64,000 nucleotides of DNA from Psychrobacillus sp. OK028 (lineage in GTDB: Bacteria > Bacillota > Bacilli > Bacillales_A > Planococcaceae). The first letter of the stretch is position 1; each line of letters starts with the position of its first letter. The notes below the pieces were generated by a model, which saw only the letters and a program-made list of their open reading frames with translations, was not told the DNA's origin and did no database searches. This document shows positions 1 through 7,330 of the stretch, in pieces. The position numbers were made by a program, and so were the translations under genes. The stretch lies in assembly GCF_900103605.1 (NCBI RefSeq), contig NZ_FNHY01000003.1:1-64000 (forward strand). The letters run 5' to 3'.

Positions 1-221
1 CTTATCAAGATTATCCTATCACGCCCACCTCTCCATATAAAGTGGACAGAGAACAAGTTCTCTTTAGTTCGCAGTAATTAAATTCCACTCAATAAATCTA
101 GGTACTTTGTTTACACATAATTCTTGACACTACCAACTTACTCGCGTTTATCCCACATTAACTCTCGTTTAAGATTCATTTACTCTCGAAACGGATTATT
201 CTTCCAAATATTTAGCTATTA

Positions 222-272
222 AATAGAGCTCACACAAAAGTTTAAAAAACTTTTGTGTGAGGTCTATTTTTT
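222..272. terminator. Strong hairpin, probably bidirectional terminator
   Basis: A long inverted repeat (AATAGAGCTCACACAAAAG on the left, CTTTTGTGTGAGGTCTATT on the right) flanks an A/T loop. It is followed by a T-run on the + strand and preceded by A-rich sequence, so it could terminate from either side. It would insulate spoIIA from whatever lies upstream of the window. Confidence 0.75.
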
Positions 273-317
273 GATTAAAAAAAAGAATATGTTCCCATAC
301 TTAAAGAGACCACCCTC

Positions 318-363
318 TGTCGAAAATCGACTAATAAACGATGATTTCTTCTACTTTTGTCAA
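318..363 (+). promoter_or_regulatory. Two Spo0A-box-like sites upstream of spoIIA
   Basis: TGTCGAAAA at 318-326 contains the 0A-box core TGTCGAA, and TTTGTCAA at 356-363 fits the TTTGTCRAA consensus in eight positions. In B. subtilis Spo0A~P binds such boxes to activate the sigma-H promoter of spoIIA. The sites lie 5 to 50 bases upstream of the predicted -35, as expected for an activator. Sequence match only. Confidence 0.5.
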
Positions 364-368
364 GCGCA

Positions 369-394
369 AGGAATTTTTAAAGAACATGTGGAAT
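369..394 (+). promoter_or_regulatory. Probable sigma-H promoter of the spoIIA operon
   Basis: AGGAATTT (369-376) and GAAT (391-394) match the sigma-H -35 (AGGAWWT) and -10 (GAAT) elements with the usual spacing. Transcription would begin near 400, just before the ribosome binding site AAGGAGG at 406-412. spoIIA is a classical sigma-H/Spo0A~P target, which supports the call. Confidence 0.55.
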
Positions 395-418
395 AGCGCT
401 ATCTAAGGAGGCGATTTT

Positions 419-775
419 ATGATTCATGAAGTTGAAAAAGTTGGAGACGAAATTATTATTATTCGATTAAAAGGTGAATTAGATCATCACAGCACAAATG
501 ATATTAGAAATGAGATAGTTCCAATGATAAAAAACGGGTCTATTAAAGTACTAGTTTGGAATTTGAAAGATTTGCATTTTATGGATAGCTCGGGGATCGG
601 GTTAATACTAGGAAGAATGAGAGAGCTTGCTCCAATAGATGGACAAACAATAATTGTAAATCCATCGCCAACAATGCGAAAAATTTTTCAGTTTGCAGGT
701 TTAAGCCCTTATATTTATAGCGAATCCGAAATTGAAATAATTTCTAAGTTAGGGGGAATAGTTTATGGACAATGA
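419..775 (+). CDS. spoIIAA: Anti-sigma F factor antagonist SpoIIAA
   Basis: STAS-domain anti-anti-sigma factor of 118 aa that frees sigma F in the forespore by binding SpoIIAB. The phosphorylation motif MDSSGIG is present, with Ser58 at the position phosphorylated in B. subtilis, and the length is normal for the family. It is the first gene of the spoIIA operon, has a strong AAGGAGG site, and overlaps spoIIAB by 11 bases. SpoIIE would dephosphorylate it after septation (known for the family). Sporulation-only expression is inferred from the sigma-H-like promoter. Confidence 0.97.
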   Translation: MIHEVEKVGDEIIIIRLKGELDHHSTNDIRNEIVPMIKNGSIKVLVWNLKDLHFMDSSGIGLILGRMRELAPIDGQTIIVNPSPTMRKIFQFAGLSPYIYSESEIEIISKLGGIVYGQ

Positions 776-1211
776 GATCACATTATCTTTTATCGCTAAA
801 AGTGAGAATGAGGCATTAGCCAGAATGGTTATGTCTAGTTTTATCGCAACAATCGACCCGACTATAGAAGAGCTGTCTGAATTTAAGACCGTCATTTCTG
901 AGGCGGTAACAAATGCAATCGTCCATGGATATGAAGAAGACGGAGTAGGGAAAATTGAATTGCATGCACAACGAGTAGATAGAGAAATTGTCGTTTCTAT
1001 TGTAGATTATGGTCGTGGAATACGCGATGTCAATCAAGCACGTGAGCCACTCTTTACGACAAAACCTGAGCAAGAACGTTCGGGAATGGGCTTTACAATT
1101 ATGGAAAGCTTTAGTGATGGTGTTGAGATTTACTCCATTCCTGACAGGGGGACGACAGTAACAATAACGAAGCAATTTGTACCAATTCAAGAATCTTGTA
1201 GGATCGTCTAA
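765..1211 (+). CDS. spoIIAB: Anti-sigma F factor / serine kinase SpoIIAB
   Basis: GHKL-fold kinase of 148 aa that holds sigma F inactive and phosphorylates SpoIIAA. The N-box is seen around residues 46-54 (SEAVTNAIV, Asn50), followed by the ATP-lid motif DYGRGI near residue 81 and the G-box GMGFTIM. Length and motifs match the B. subtilis protein. The gene starts inside the end of spoIIAA and its last base is the first base of the sigF start codon, so the three are translationally coupled, which would help keep their stoichiometry fixed. Confidence 0.97.
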   Translation: MDNEITLSFIAKSENEALARMVMSSFIATIDPTIEELSEFKTVISEAVTNAIVHGYEEDGVGKIELHAQRVDREIVVSIVDYGRGIRDVNQAREPLFTTKPEQERSGMGFTIMESFSDGVEIYSIPDRGTTVTITKQFVPIQESCRIV

Positions 1212-1993
1212 TGATAAATAAAAAACCGTCTACTTTACTAACTCAAGAGAAAATGAGAGAGCTCATAGCACTATCACAGACTGGTGATAAACTAGCAAGG
1301 CAGCAAATGATTGAGGGTAATACGAGGCTTGTATGGTCTATTGTTCAGCGATTTGCTTCTAGGGGAGCAGATTTAGAGGATTTGTTTCAAATCGGCTGTA
1401 TTGGCTTGATGAAATCGGTGGATAAATTTGATTTGTCCTACGAAGTTAAGTTTTCGACGTATGCGGTTCCTATGATTATAGGGGAGATTCAGCGGTTTTT
1501 AAGAGATGACGGAATGGTAAAAATTAGTCGTTCGATCCGAGAATTAAATTTTAAAATTAGGCATGCTACCGATGACTTTTTGAAAACGTTCGAGCGCCAA
1601 CCTACTATTTTGGAGCTTGCACATATTTTAGAGGTGTCCAGAGAAGAAATAGTAATGGCTACCGATGCTCTTCGTGATCCGGCATCATTGCAAGAGCAGC
1701 TTTATGAAAATGATAGTGGGGACGCTCTAACGTTAATGGATCAAATGAAGGATGAGCGGTCTGAGAAGCCGTTTGAGCATATTCCACTACGAGAGCTGGT
1801 AGAAAAGCTAGATAAACGGGAACAGATGATTATTTATTTACGATATTATCTTGATTGTACGCAGAGTGATATTGCGGAACGATTAGGAATTTCTCAAGTG
1901 CAAGTATCGAGACTTGAGAAGAAAATATTATCCCAACTAAAAACTTGGCTAGTACCAGTGGGCCATACGAATTCAAATGCAAAAGATAGGTGA
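1211..1993 (+). CDS. sigF: RNA polymerase sigma-F factor
   Basis: Forespore-specific sigma factor of 260 aa. Region 2 is clear (DLFQIGCIGLMKSVDKF, then FSTYAVPMIIGEIQRFLRD), region 3 follows, and the C-terminal helix-turn-helix of region 4.2 reads TQSDIAERLGISQVQVSRLE. In B. subtilis it drives early forespore genes and is held by SpoIIAB until septation. It is third in the operon. Its stop codon overlaps the GTG start of spoVAF by four bases, which differs from B. subtilis, where spoVAA comes next. Confidence 0.97.
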   Translation: MINKKPSTLLTQEKMRELIALSQTGDKLARQQMIEGNTRLVWSIVQRFASRGADLEDLFQIGCIGLMKSVDKFDLSYEVKFSTYAVPMIIGEIQRFLRDDGMVKISRSIRELNFKIRHATDDFLKTFERQPTILELAHILEVSREEIVMATDALRDPASLQEQLYENDSGDALTLMDQMKDERSEKPFEHIPLRELVEKLDKREQMIIYLRYYLDCTQSDIAERLGISQVQVSRLEKKILSQLKTWLVPVGHTNSNAKDR

Positions 1994-3438
1994 TTGAAAC
2001 GAAACCGTTGTTTAAAAGTATGGATGAAGCAGAAATGTATTTAAAAGAAAAGTTCGGAGTAAATGAGTCCTATGATGTGGGAATATTACATACCCATTTA
2101 TATGAATTTCCAGTATTACTCGTCTATATTAATGGATTAATTGATGGAATGTTAATTACTCAATTACTGACGAACACCCAATTGAAAATTGCAGATAAAA
2201 CAATAAGTGAAAATGAAATTATAGAACATTATTTTCCTTACTATTCTATAACGCAATATGATTCCAAGGAAAAATGGATAGCTGCACTTCTGAGTGGACA
2301 AGTAACGTTCATATTATCGAATGGTTTCGTGTACACCATTGATGTACGCTCGTATCCTGGAAGATCCCCTGAAGAACCAGATAATGAGAAGGTTGTAAGA
2401 GGTTCTAGGGATGGATTTACAGAAAATATTGTTCAAAACACAGCGCTAATTAGAAGAAGGATTCGAGATACCGATCTACGTTTTGAACTACATCAAATTA
2501 CCGAGTTAGGTCAAACTGATATTGCCATATCTTATATTAAGAATATTGCCAATGAAGATAATCTAACGCTAATTCGTGATCGCATAAAAAAGATAAAGCA
2601 TGATGGAATTACGATGACAGACAAAGCTTTGGAAGAATGGCTTTTTAAACAAGGATTCCATCCTTTACCTTTTGTTCGATTTACAGAGAGACCAGATATA
2701 GCTGCAGCACATTTACTTGAAGGGCATATTTTGATAGTTGTGGATACATCTCCATCGGTTGTAATAGTTCCCACGACCCTTTTTCACCATTTACAACATG
2801 CGGAGGAATTTAGGCAGGCACCTGCAATCGGAACTATTGTCAGGTGGATTCGTTTTTCAGGTGTTCTGCTTAGTCTATTTCTATTGCCATTTTGGTACTT
2901 ATTATCTGTTCATCCTGAATTTTTACCAAAAGCACTCAAATTTGTCGGTCCAAAGGAAACAACAGATATCCCACTTTTGTTACAAATTTTGTTTGCAGAT
3001 ATAGGGATAGAATTTCTTAGACTCGCTGCTATACATACACCTACGCCGCTATCAACAGCAATGGGTATTATAGCTGCATTAGTCATTGGGCAAATGGCTG
3101 TTGATGTAGGACTTTTTGTTCCAGAGGTTATTTTATTCACAGCAATAACAGCGATTTTCACTTTTTCTATCCCTTCCTATGAACTAAGTATCACCACTAA
3201 AATATTCAGGACTATTATCCTGTTAAGTACAGCGATGTTTGGACCAAGTGGATTTTTTGTAGCTGCGTTAGCTCTACTTTGGTATGTGGGCTCTGTAAAG
3301 CCTTTAAATGTACCTTATTTATGGCCGCTCCAGCCTTTTTTTCCAAAGGCGTTTTTGAGAACGATCATTCGTTATCCCATGCCCATTGATGCTAAAAGAC
3401 CATTTATAACAAGAGCACTTAATCGAAAACGATCTTAA
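1990..3438 (+). CDS. spoVAF: Spore germination protein SpoVAF (GerA-family membrane protein)
   Basis: A 482-aa protein with a soluble N-terminal half and about five membrane segments after residue 280 (VLLSLFLLPFWYLL, MGIIAALVIGQMAVDVGLF and others), the layout of SpoVAF/GerA A-type subunits. In B. subtilis SpoVAF works at the spore inner membrane in germination. GTG start at 1990 overlaps the sigF stop (GTGA). Placement between sigF and lysA matches the end of the B. subtilis spoVA operon, but spoVAA-spoVAE are absent. Its location suggests co-transcription with spoIIA, although a forespore sigma-G promoter inside sigF is possible. Confidence 0.9.
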   Translation: MIETKPLFKSMDEAEMYLKEKFGVNESYDVGILHTHLYEFPVLLVYINGLIDGMLITQLLTNTQLKIADKTISENEIIEHYFPYYSITQYDSKEKWIAALLSGQVTFILSNGFVYTIDVRSYPGRSPEEPDNEKVVRGSRDGFTENIVQNTALIRRRIRDTDLRFELHQITELGQTDIAISYIKNIANEDNLTLIRDRIKKIKHDGITMTDKALEEWLFKQGFHPLPFVRFTERPDIAAAHLLEGHILIVVDTSPSVVIVPTTLFHHLQHAEEFRQAPAIGTIVRWIRFSGVLLSLFLLPFWYLLSVHPEFLPKALKFVGPKETTDIPLLLQILFADIGIEFLRLAAIHTPTPLSTAMGIIAALVIGQMAVDVGLFVPEVILFTAITAIFTFSIPSYELSITTKIFRTIILLSTAMFGPSGFFVAALALLWYVGSVKPLNVPYLWPLQPFFPKAFLRTIIRYPMPIDAKRPFITRALNRKRS

Positions 3439-3506
3439 AGTGCATTGCCATTTCCTTATCTAATGTGATAAAGTTCTAATAGATATAGGGAAAAGAGGCG
3501 AACTTA

Positions 3507-4823
3507 ATGGTGCTAGTTTCAAAGCATGCTGTAAACGAAAAAGGTCACTTAATGATTGGTGGAATAGATAGCTTAGAGCTTGCAAAAACATATGGAACAC
3601 CATTGTTTGTGTACGATTTATCTTTAATAAGAGAACGAGCGCAAGCATTCATCCAAACATTCCAAGATCAACAAATTCCGGCTCAAGTTGCTTATGCAAG
3701 CAAGGCCTTTTCTAGTGTTGCAATGTACCAAGTGATGAAACAAGAAAACCTATCTTTAGATGTGGTATCTGCTGGGGAGTTATATACGGCGATTAAAGCC
3801 GGATATCCAGTTGATCGAATTCACTTTCATGGTAACAATAAAAGTAAAGAAGAATTATTATTAGCTCTTGAGCATAAGATTGGTTGTATAGTTGTTGATA
3901 ATTTTTATGAAATAGAATTATTAAAGACATTAACTGCTAAAACCAAACAAAAAGTAAATATATTATTAAGGGTTACGCCTGGAGTCGAAGCCCATACGCA
4001 TGATTATATAACGACTGGTCAGCAGGATTCAAAATTTGGATTTGATTTGCTAAATGGACAAGCAGACCAAGCATTTCTGGATGTTTATGAAGATAAATAT
4101 ATTCAGTTGCTTGGTTTGCATTGTCATATTGGATCTCAAATATTCGAAACAACTGGCTTTAAAGTGGCGGCGGAAAAGCTTATCACTAAAATGATAGGCT
4201 GGCATACAGACTATAACTTCCAATGCAGCGTTTTAAATCTAGGTGGAGGCTTCGGTATAAAATATACAGATGAAGATGCACCCCTGGAACCAGCTGTATA
4301 CGTAAAAGAAATGATACAAATAGTAAAAGAGCTCGTGCATAATTCTTCTTTTAAAATGCCAGAGATTTGGATTGAACCGGGTAGATCATTAGTTGGGGAT
4401 GCAGGTACTACGTTATATACAGTAGGATCTGAAAAAGTTGTACCTGATATTCGGAACTATTTAGCGGTAGACGGTGGGATGTCTGACAATATTAGACCTG
4501 CCTTATACGGCGCAGAATATGAGGCAGTTATTGCCAACAAAATGGGGAATCAGTTAACGAATAACTATACCATCGCCGGTAAATGTTGTGAGTCTGGAGA
4601 CAAATTAATCGAAGATATTCAATTACCTGCAGCTGAACCTGGAGATATCCTTGCTATGTTCTGCACAGGTGCCTATGGATACTCGATGGCAAGTAATTAT
4701 AATCGCTTAACGAAACCAGCCGTAGTGTTTGTAGAAAATGGAAAACACCAATTAGCTGTAAGAAGAGAAACGTTGGAAGACCTCATACATCTTGACCTTC
4801 CTTTAACAATGGAAAAGGAGTGA
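3507..4823 (+). CDS. lysA: Diaminopimelate decarboxylase
   Basis: PLP-dependent fold III decarboxylase that converts meso-diaminopimelate to lysine and CO2, the last step of lysine synthesis. The PLP lysine lies in YASKAFSS (Lys66). HCHIGSQI, the glycine-rich loop GGGFGIKY, the CESGDKL motif with the active-site cysteine, and GAYGYSMASNYN all match the family. 438 aa is a normal length. The position after spoVAF is as in B. subtilis, where lysA is also transcribed with spoVA. The ATG has AGAGGCG upstream. Confidence 0.97.
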   Translation: MVLVSKHAVNEKGHLMIGGIDSLELAKTYGTPLFVYDLSLIRERAQAFIQTFQDQQIPAQVAYASKAFSSVAMYQVMKQENLSLDVVSAGELYTAIKAGYPVDRIHFHGNNKSKEELLLALEHKIGCIVVDNFYEIELLKTLTAKTKQKVNILLRVTPGVEAHTHDYITTGQQDSKFGFDLLNGQADQAFLDVYEDKYIQLLGLHCHIGSQIFETTGFKVAAEKLITKMIGWHTDYNFQCSVLNLGGGFGIKYTDEDAPLEPAVYVKEMIQIVKELVHNSSFKMPEIWIEPGRSLVGDAGTTLYTVGSEKVVPDIRNYLAVDGGMSDNIRPALYGAEYEAVIANKMGNQLTNNYTIAGKCCESGDKLIEDIQLPAAEPGDILAMFCTGAYGYSMASNYNRLTKPAVVFVENGKHQLAVRRETLEDLIHLDLPLTMEKE

Positions 4824-4828
4824 GCAAG

Positions 4829-4930
4829 ATGAAAAAGGGAAATGTAATACTCTTTCTAATGATTTTTATCGTAGGAATTGTTTGGGGTGTCTTATACTGG
4901 TTATTTATAGCACCAAATGCCAATTTGTAA
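4829..4930 (+). CDS. Small 33-aa membrane peptide
   Basis: A short ORF starts six bases after the lysA stop, with its ribosome binding site AAAGGAG inside the lysA terminus at proper spacing. The product has a basic start (MKKGN), one hydrophobic segment of about 24 residues containing IVGIVWGVLYWLF, and a short polar tail (APNANL). I do not recognise the family. Translational coupling to lysA and the clean single-span layout support a real small membrane protein, but function is unknown and chance cannot be excluded. Confidence 0.55.
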   Translation: MKKGNVILFLMIFIVGIVWGVLYWLFIAPNANL

Positions 4931-5039
4931 AATCGGTAAATTTCATGTACGATAATACAGATATTTTTAAGAAATTGGACTTCGTTTATTAGTTTTTAGA
5001 AAAATAACAAAGCCAAGAAATTAAAAGAGGGTTTAAATC

Positions 5040-5399
5040 ATGCTACTTCGCTATAAAAAGTCATTTGAAAAGATTTCAATGGGGCTGCTTTCTTTTATGC
5101 CTCATGAAAAAGATGTGAAAAAGTTATTAGAAACAATTCATGAGTATGAAACTAATCCAGATTGGCATTTATTTCTTTGGAAAAAAGAAGACGATTTTGT
5201 TGGATTGATAGGAGTTCGTATGGAAGGTACCGAAGCAGTAATTCAACATCTTTCCGTCAATCCGTCACACCGTGGCGAAGGACTTGGACAGGAAATGCTA
5301 CAAAAACTTCCATCAGTTCTACCAACAACCTCACTTAAGCCATCCAAGGATGTTGAATCATTTTATGCGAAATGCCAAACAAAAAAAGAAGAGGAATGA
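5040..5399 (+). CDS. ribT: RibT-like GNAT N-acetyltransferase
   Basis: A 119-aa GNAT-fold protein that resembles RibT, the small acetyltransferase at the end of the B. subtilis riboflavin operon. The acetyl-CoA loop reads HRGEGLGQEML near residues 79-89 and the C terminus has FYAKCQ. Its substrate is not known. The gene keeps the B. subtilis position before ypuF-scpA-scpB, but no ribDEAH genes precede it here. GAGGG lies upstream of the ATG. It converges on the DUF309 gene with a shared terminator. Confidence 0.8.
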   Translation: MLLRYKKSFEKISMGLLSFMPHEKDVKKLLETIHEYETNPDWHLFLWKKEDDFVGLIGVRMEGTEAVIQHLSVNPSHRGEGLGQEMLQKLPSVLPTTSLKPSKDVESFYAKCQTKKEEE

Positions 5400-5431
5400 C
5401 TTTAGTTTAACAAGTCATCTCTCTTTTTTTT
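5391..5431. terminator. Bidirectional terminator between ribT and the DUF309 gene
   Basis: AATGACTT pairs with AAGTCAT across a TAGTTTAAC loop, with A-rich sequence on the left and CTCTCTTTTTTTTT on the right. It overlaps the ends of two convergent genes, so it can serve both. Confidence 0.7.
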
Positions 5432-5911
5432 CTCTCTATTTCGTTCCTCTAGTATTTCTGAACGATCTCTTAGCATATGTTTATGAATAAGAAAATGTAA
5501 GCTCTCATTGGTTTCTAGCTGAAGCTCTTTAACTCGTGATTGTAAAGCAGGATTCGTTATTTCAATTGAAAATGCTTGAAACTTTTGACTACTAGTTATT
5601 AATTGGAGTGCGACATTCATATTTTCTATTAAACGCTGGTAATTTAAGTCATTGAAGAAAGGAGAATCCTTTGTTAGCTCCATTCTTTTTATACTTGTTT
5701 TCATCGTTTTAGTAGCTCCAGTTAAATTCCCACGTCTCCAGTGATACATAGAAGTTGCTAATAGGATGAAAGCAGTTAATGCATGGTTTTTATGCCTTGG
5801 GGAAAATTCTTTCCAATAGTCTTCCAATACCTCGTGACACTCAAAATAATCGAAGGTTTCATTGAAATGTTTTAAAAATGCCACAAAACTAGTATGAAAT
5901 GTAGGGTGCAA
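5402..5911 (-). CDS. ypuF: DUF309 domain protein (YpuF-like)
   Basis: A 169-aa protein with the DUF309 signature near its N terminus (YFECHEVLEDYWKEF) and a helical MYHWRRGNL segment, as in B. subtilis YpuF. Biochemical function is unknown. The same neighbour (scpA) is found in B. subtilis, but here the gene is on the opposite strand and diverges from scpA. I prefer the TTG at 5911 (protein begins MHPTF, like the relative) because AAAGGTG is six bases upstream. The GTG at 5920 lies inside that site. Confidence 0.8.
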   Translation of the reverse strand: MHPTFHTSFVAFLKHFNETFDYFECHEVLEDYWKEFSPRHKNHALTAFILLATSMYHWRRGNLTGATKTMKTSIKRMELTKDSPFFNDLNYQRLIENMNVALQLITSSQKFQAFSIEITNPALQSRVKELQLETNESLHFLIHKHMLRDRSEILEERNREKKKRDDLLN

Positions 5912-5965
5912 TACAATCACCTTTCCTCTATAATTATGTTAAAAACCGATAATAGGTGGAGTTTT

Positions 5966-6745
5966 ATGAGTTATGAAGTAAAAACAGAAGCGTTTGAAGG
6001 CCCACTAGATTTATTATTACATTTAATAAATCGTTTGGAAATAGATATATACGATATCAAAATGGCAGAAATCACAGAACAATACATGGAGCATGTACAC
6101 GCAATGCGTGTTTTAGAACTCAATGAAGCTAGTGAATACTTAGTGATGGCCGCAACTTTACTTTCAATTAAAAGTAAAATGTTATTGCCGATTCATCAAG
6201 ACGACGATATAGACGATGATTTCGATATGGATTTACAAGATCCAAGGGATGAACTTGTACTTAGATTAATAGAATATAAGAAGTATAAAGAAGCTGCAGA
6301 AAACTTGCATGAGATGGAAGAGACTCGTTCACTCTATTATTCTAGACCGCCAACAGATTTAAGTGAATATCAATCTAGTAAACAATTAGAATTACTTGAA
6401 TTGGATGCGAATGTATATGATATGCTTGGTGCGTTCCAAAAAATGTTGCGAAGAAAACAGTTAAATGCGCCTCTTCATACGCGAGTAAGTAAACAAGAGA
6501 TATCGATCAAGGCTCAGATGAAAAATGTTATAGAGGTGTTAAAAAAAGGTGGAGGAAAATTATCGTTTTACGAACTTTTCCCAATGAGAGATAAGAATAC
6601 TATCGTTACTACTTTTTTATCACTGCTAGAATTGATGAAACGTCAAATTATACAAGTAGAGCAAAAAAGTAATTTTGAAGATTTGTTTGTGCATTTGCGA
6701 AAGGAAGATATAGAAAGTGAATTCGAAGATGAGATTGATGAGTAA
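5966..6745 (+). CDS. scpA: Segregation and condensation protein A
   Basis: Kleisin subunit (259 aa) of the Smc-ScpAB condensin, which compacts and separates chromosomes. The N terminus EAFEGPLDLLLHLI is the typical Smc-neck binding helix, a middle acidic linker (DDDIDDDFDMD) follows, and the C-terminal winged helix begins near residue 190. Chosen start ATG 5966 follows AGGTGGA and gives the family-typical MSYEVKTEAF; a longer upstream reading has no support. scpB overlaps its 3' end. Confidence 0.97.
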   Translation: MSYEVKTEAFEGPLDLLLHLINRLEIDIYDIKMAEITEQYMEHVHAMRVLELNEASEYLVMAATLLSIKSKMLLPIHQDDDIDDDFDMDLQDPRDELVLRLIEYKKYKEAAENLHEMEETRSLYYSRPPTDLSEYQSSKQLELLELDANVYDMLGAFQKMLRRKQLNAPLHTRVSKQEISIKAQMKNVIEVLKKGGGKLSFYELFPMRDKNTIVTTFLSLLELMKRQIIQVEQKSNFEDLFVHLRKEDIESEFEDEIDE

Positions 6746-7304
6746 CATAGAAAGCCTTTTATTTGTAAGTGGGGAGGATGGCTTAACAAAAAAACAATTA
6801 GCCTTTCTAACTAGCGGGGCAGAAGAGGAAATAGAAGTGATTCTTCAGGAAATGATAGAGGTGTATCAGACGAATCAATCAAGAGGAATAGAAATAAAAC
6901 AATTAGCAGGAACCTATCAATTAGTAACAAAACAGGAAAATATAGAGTGCATTCAAAAATTAGTAGAGAACCCAACAAATCAGTCCTTATCACAAGCATC
7001 TCTTGAAGTACTAGCAATTGTTGCCTATAAGCAACCAATTACGAGAGTAGAGATAGAAGAAATTCGTGGAGTTAAATCCGAACGTCCAATTCATACACTT
7101 TCCGCGAAAGGACTTGTGCAAGAAGTTGGCCGTGCGGAAGGGACAGGTCGAGCTATTTTATACGGCACGACAAATGAGTTTCTCCAGTACTTTGGATTAA
7201 AGGATATACATGCCCTTCCACCACTCCCAGAAGATCAGTCTGGGGATGATATGGAAGACACAGATTTATTTATGACGAAATTTCAAGAAACGTTTGAAGG
7301 ATAG
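6717..7304 (+). CDS. scpB: Segregation and condensation protein B
   Basis: Winged-helix dimer (195 aa) that binds the ScpA linker in the Smc complex. The motifs ESLLFVSGEDGLTKKQLA, LEVLAIVAYKQPITRVEIEEIRG and RAEGTGRAILYGTT are the conserved ScpB segments. It overlaps scpA by 29 bases if the GTG at 6717 is used, which has AAGGAAG nine bases upstream. ATG 6729 and 6738 are alternatives. Coupling to scpA is usual in Firmicutes. Confidence 0.95.
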   Translation: MNSKMRLMSNIESLLFVSGEDGLTKKQLAFLTSGAEEEIEVILQEMIEVYQTNQSRGIEIKQLAGTYQLVTKQENIECIQKLVENPTNQSLSQASLEVLAIVAYKQPITRVEIEEIRGVKSERPIHTLSAKGLVQEVGRAEGTGRAILYGTTNEFLQYFGLKDIHALPPLPEDQSGDDMEDTDLFMTKFQETFEG

Positions 7305-7330
7305 AAATAATTGAATGAGGAGCATGATTC

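Larger units (their letters stand above)
1..418. other. Intergenic region upstream of spoIIAA
   Basis: No convincing gene is visible in the first 418 bases. In B. subtilis dacF sits directly before spoIIAA; no dacF coding sequence is seen here. The stretch holds a strong symmetric hairpin (222-272), two Spo0A-box-like sequences and a sigma-H-like promoter just before spoIIAA, each listed separately. Bases 1-220 show nothing I can assign. Confidence 0.6.

Noticed and set aside
816-1190. 124-codon minus-strand frame inside spoIIAB
   Set aside because: It lies fully antisense to a gene with intact kinase motifs, has cysteine-rich low-quality protein sequence and no ribosome binding site.
5894-5965. 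N-terminal extension of ScpA
   Set aside because: Upstream codons overlap the divergent DUF309 start and encode a sequence unlike ScpA; AGGTGGA is placed for ATG 5966.
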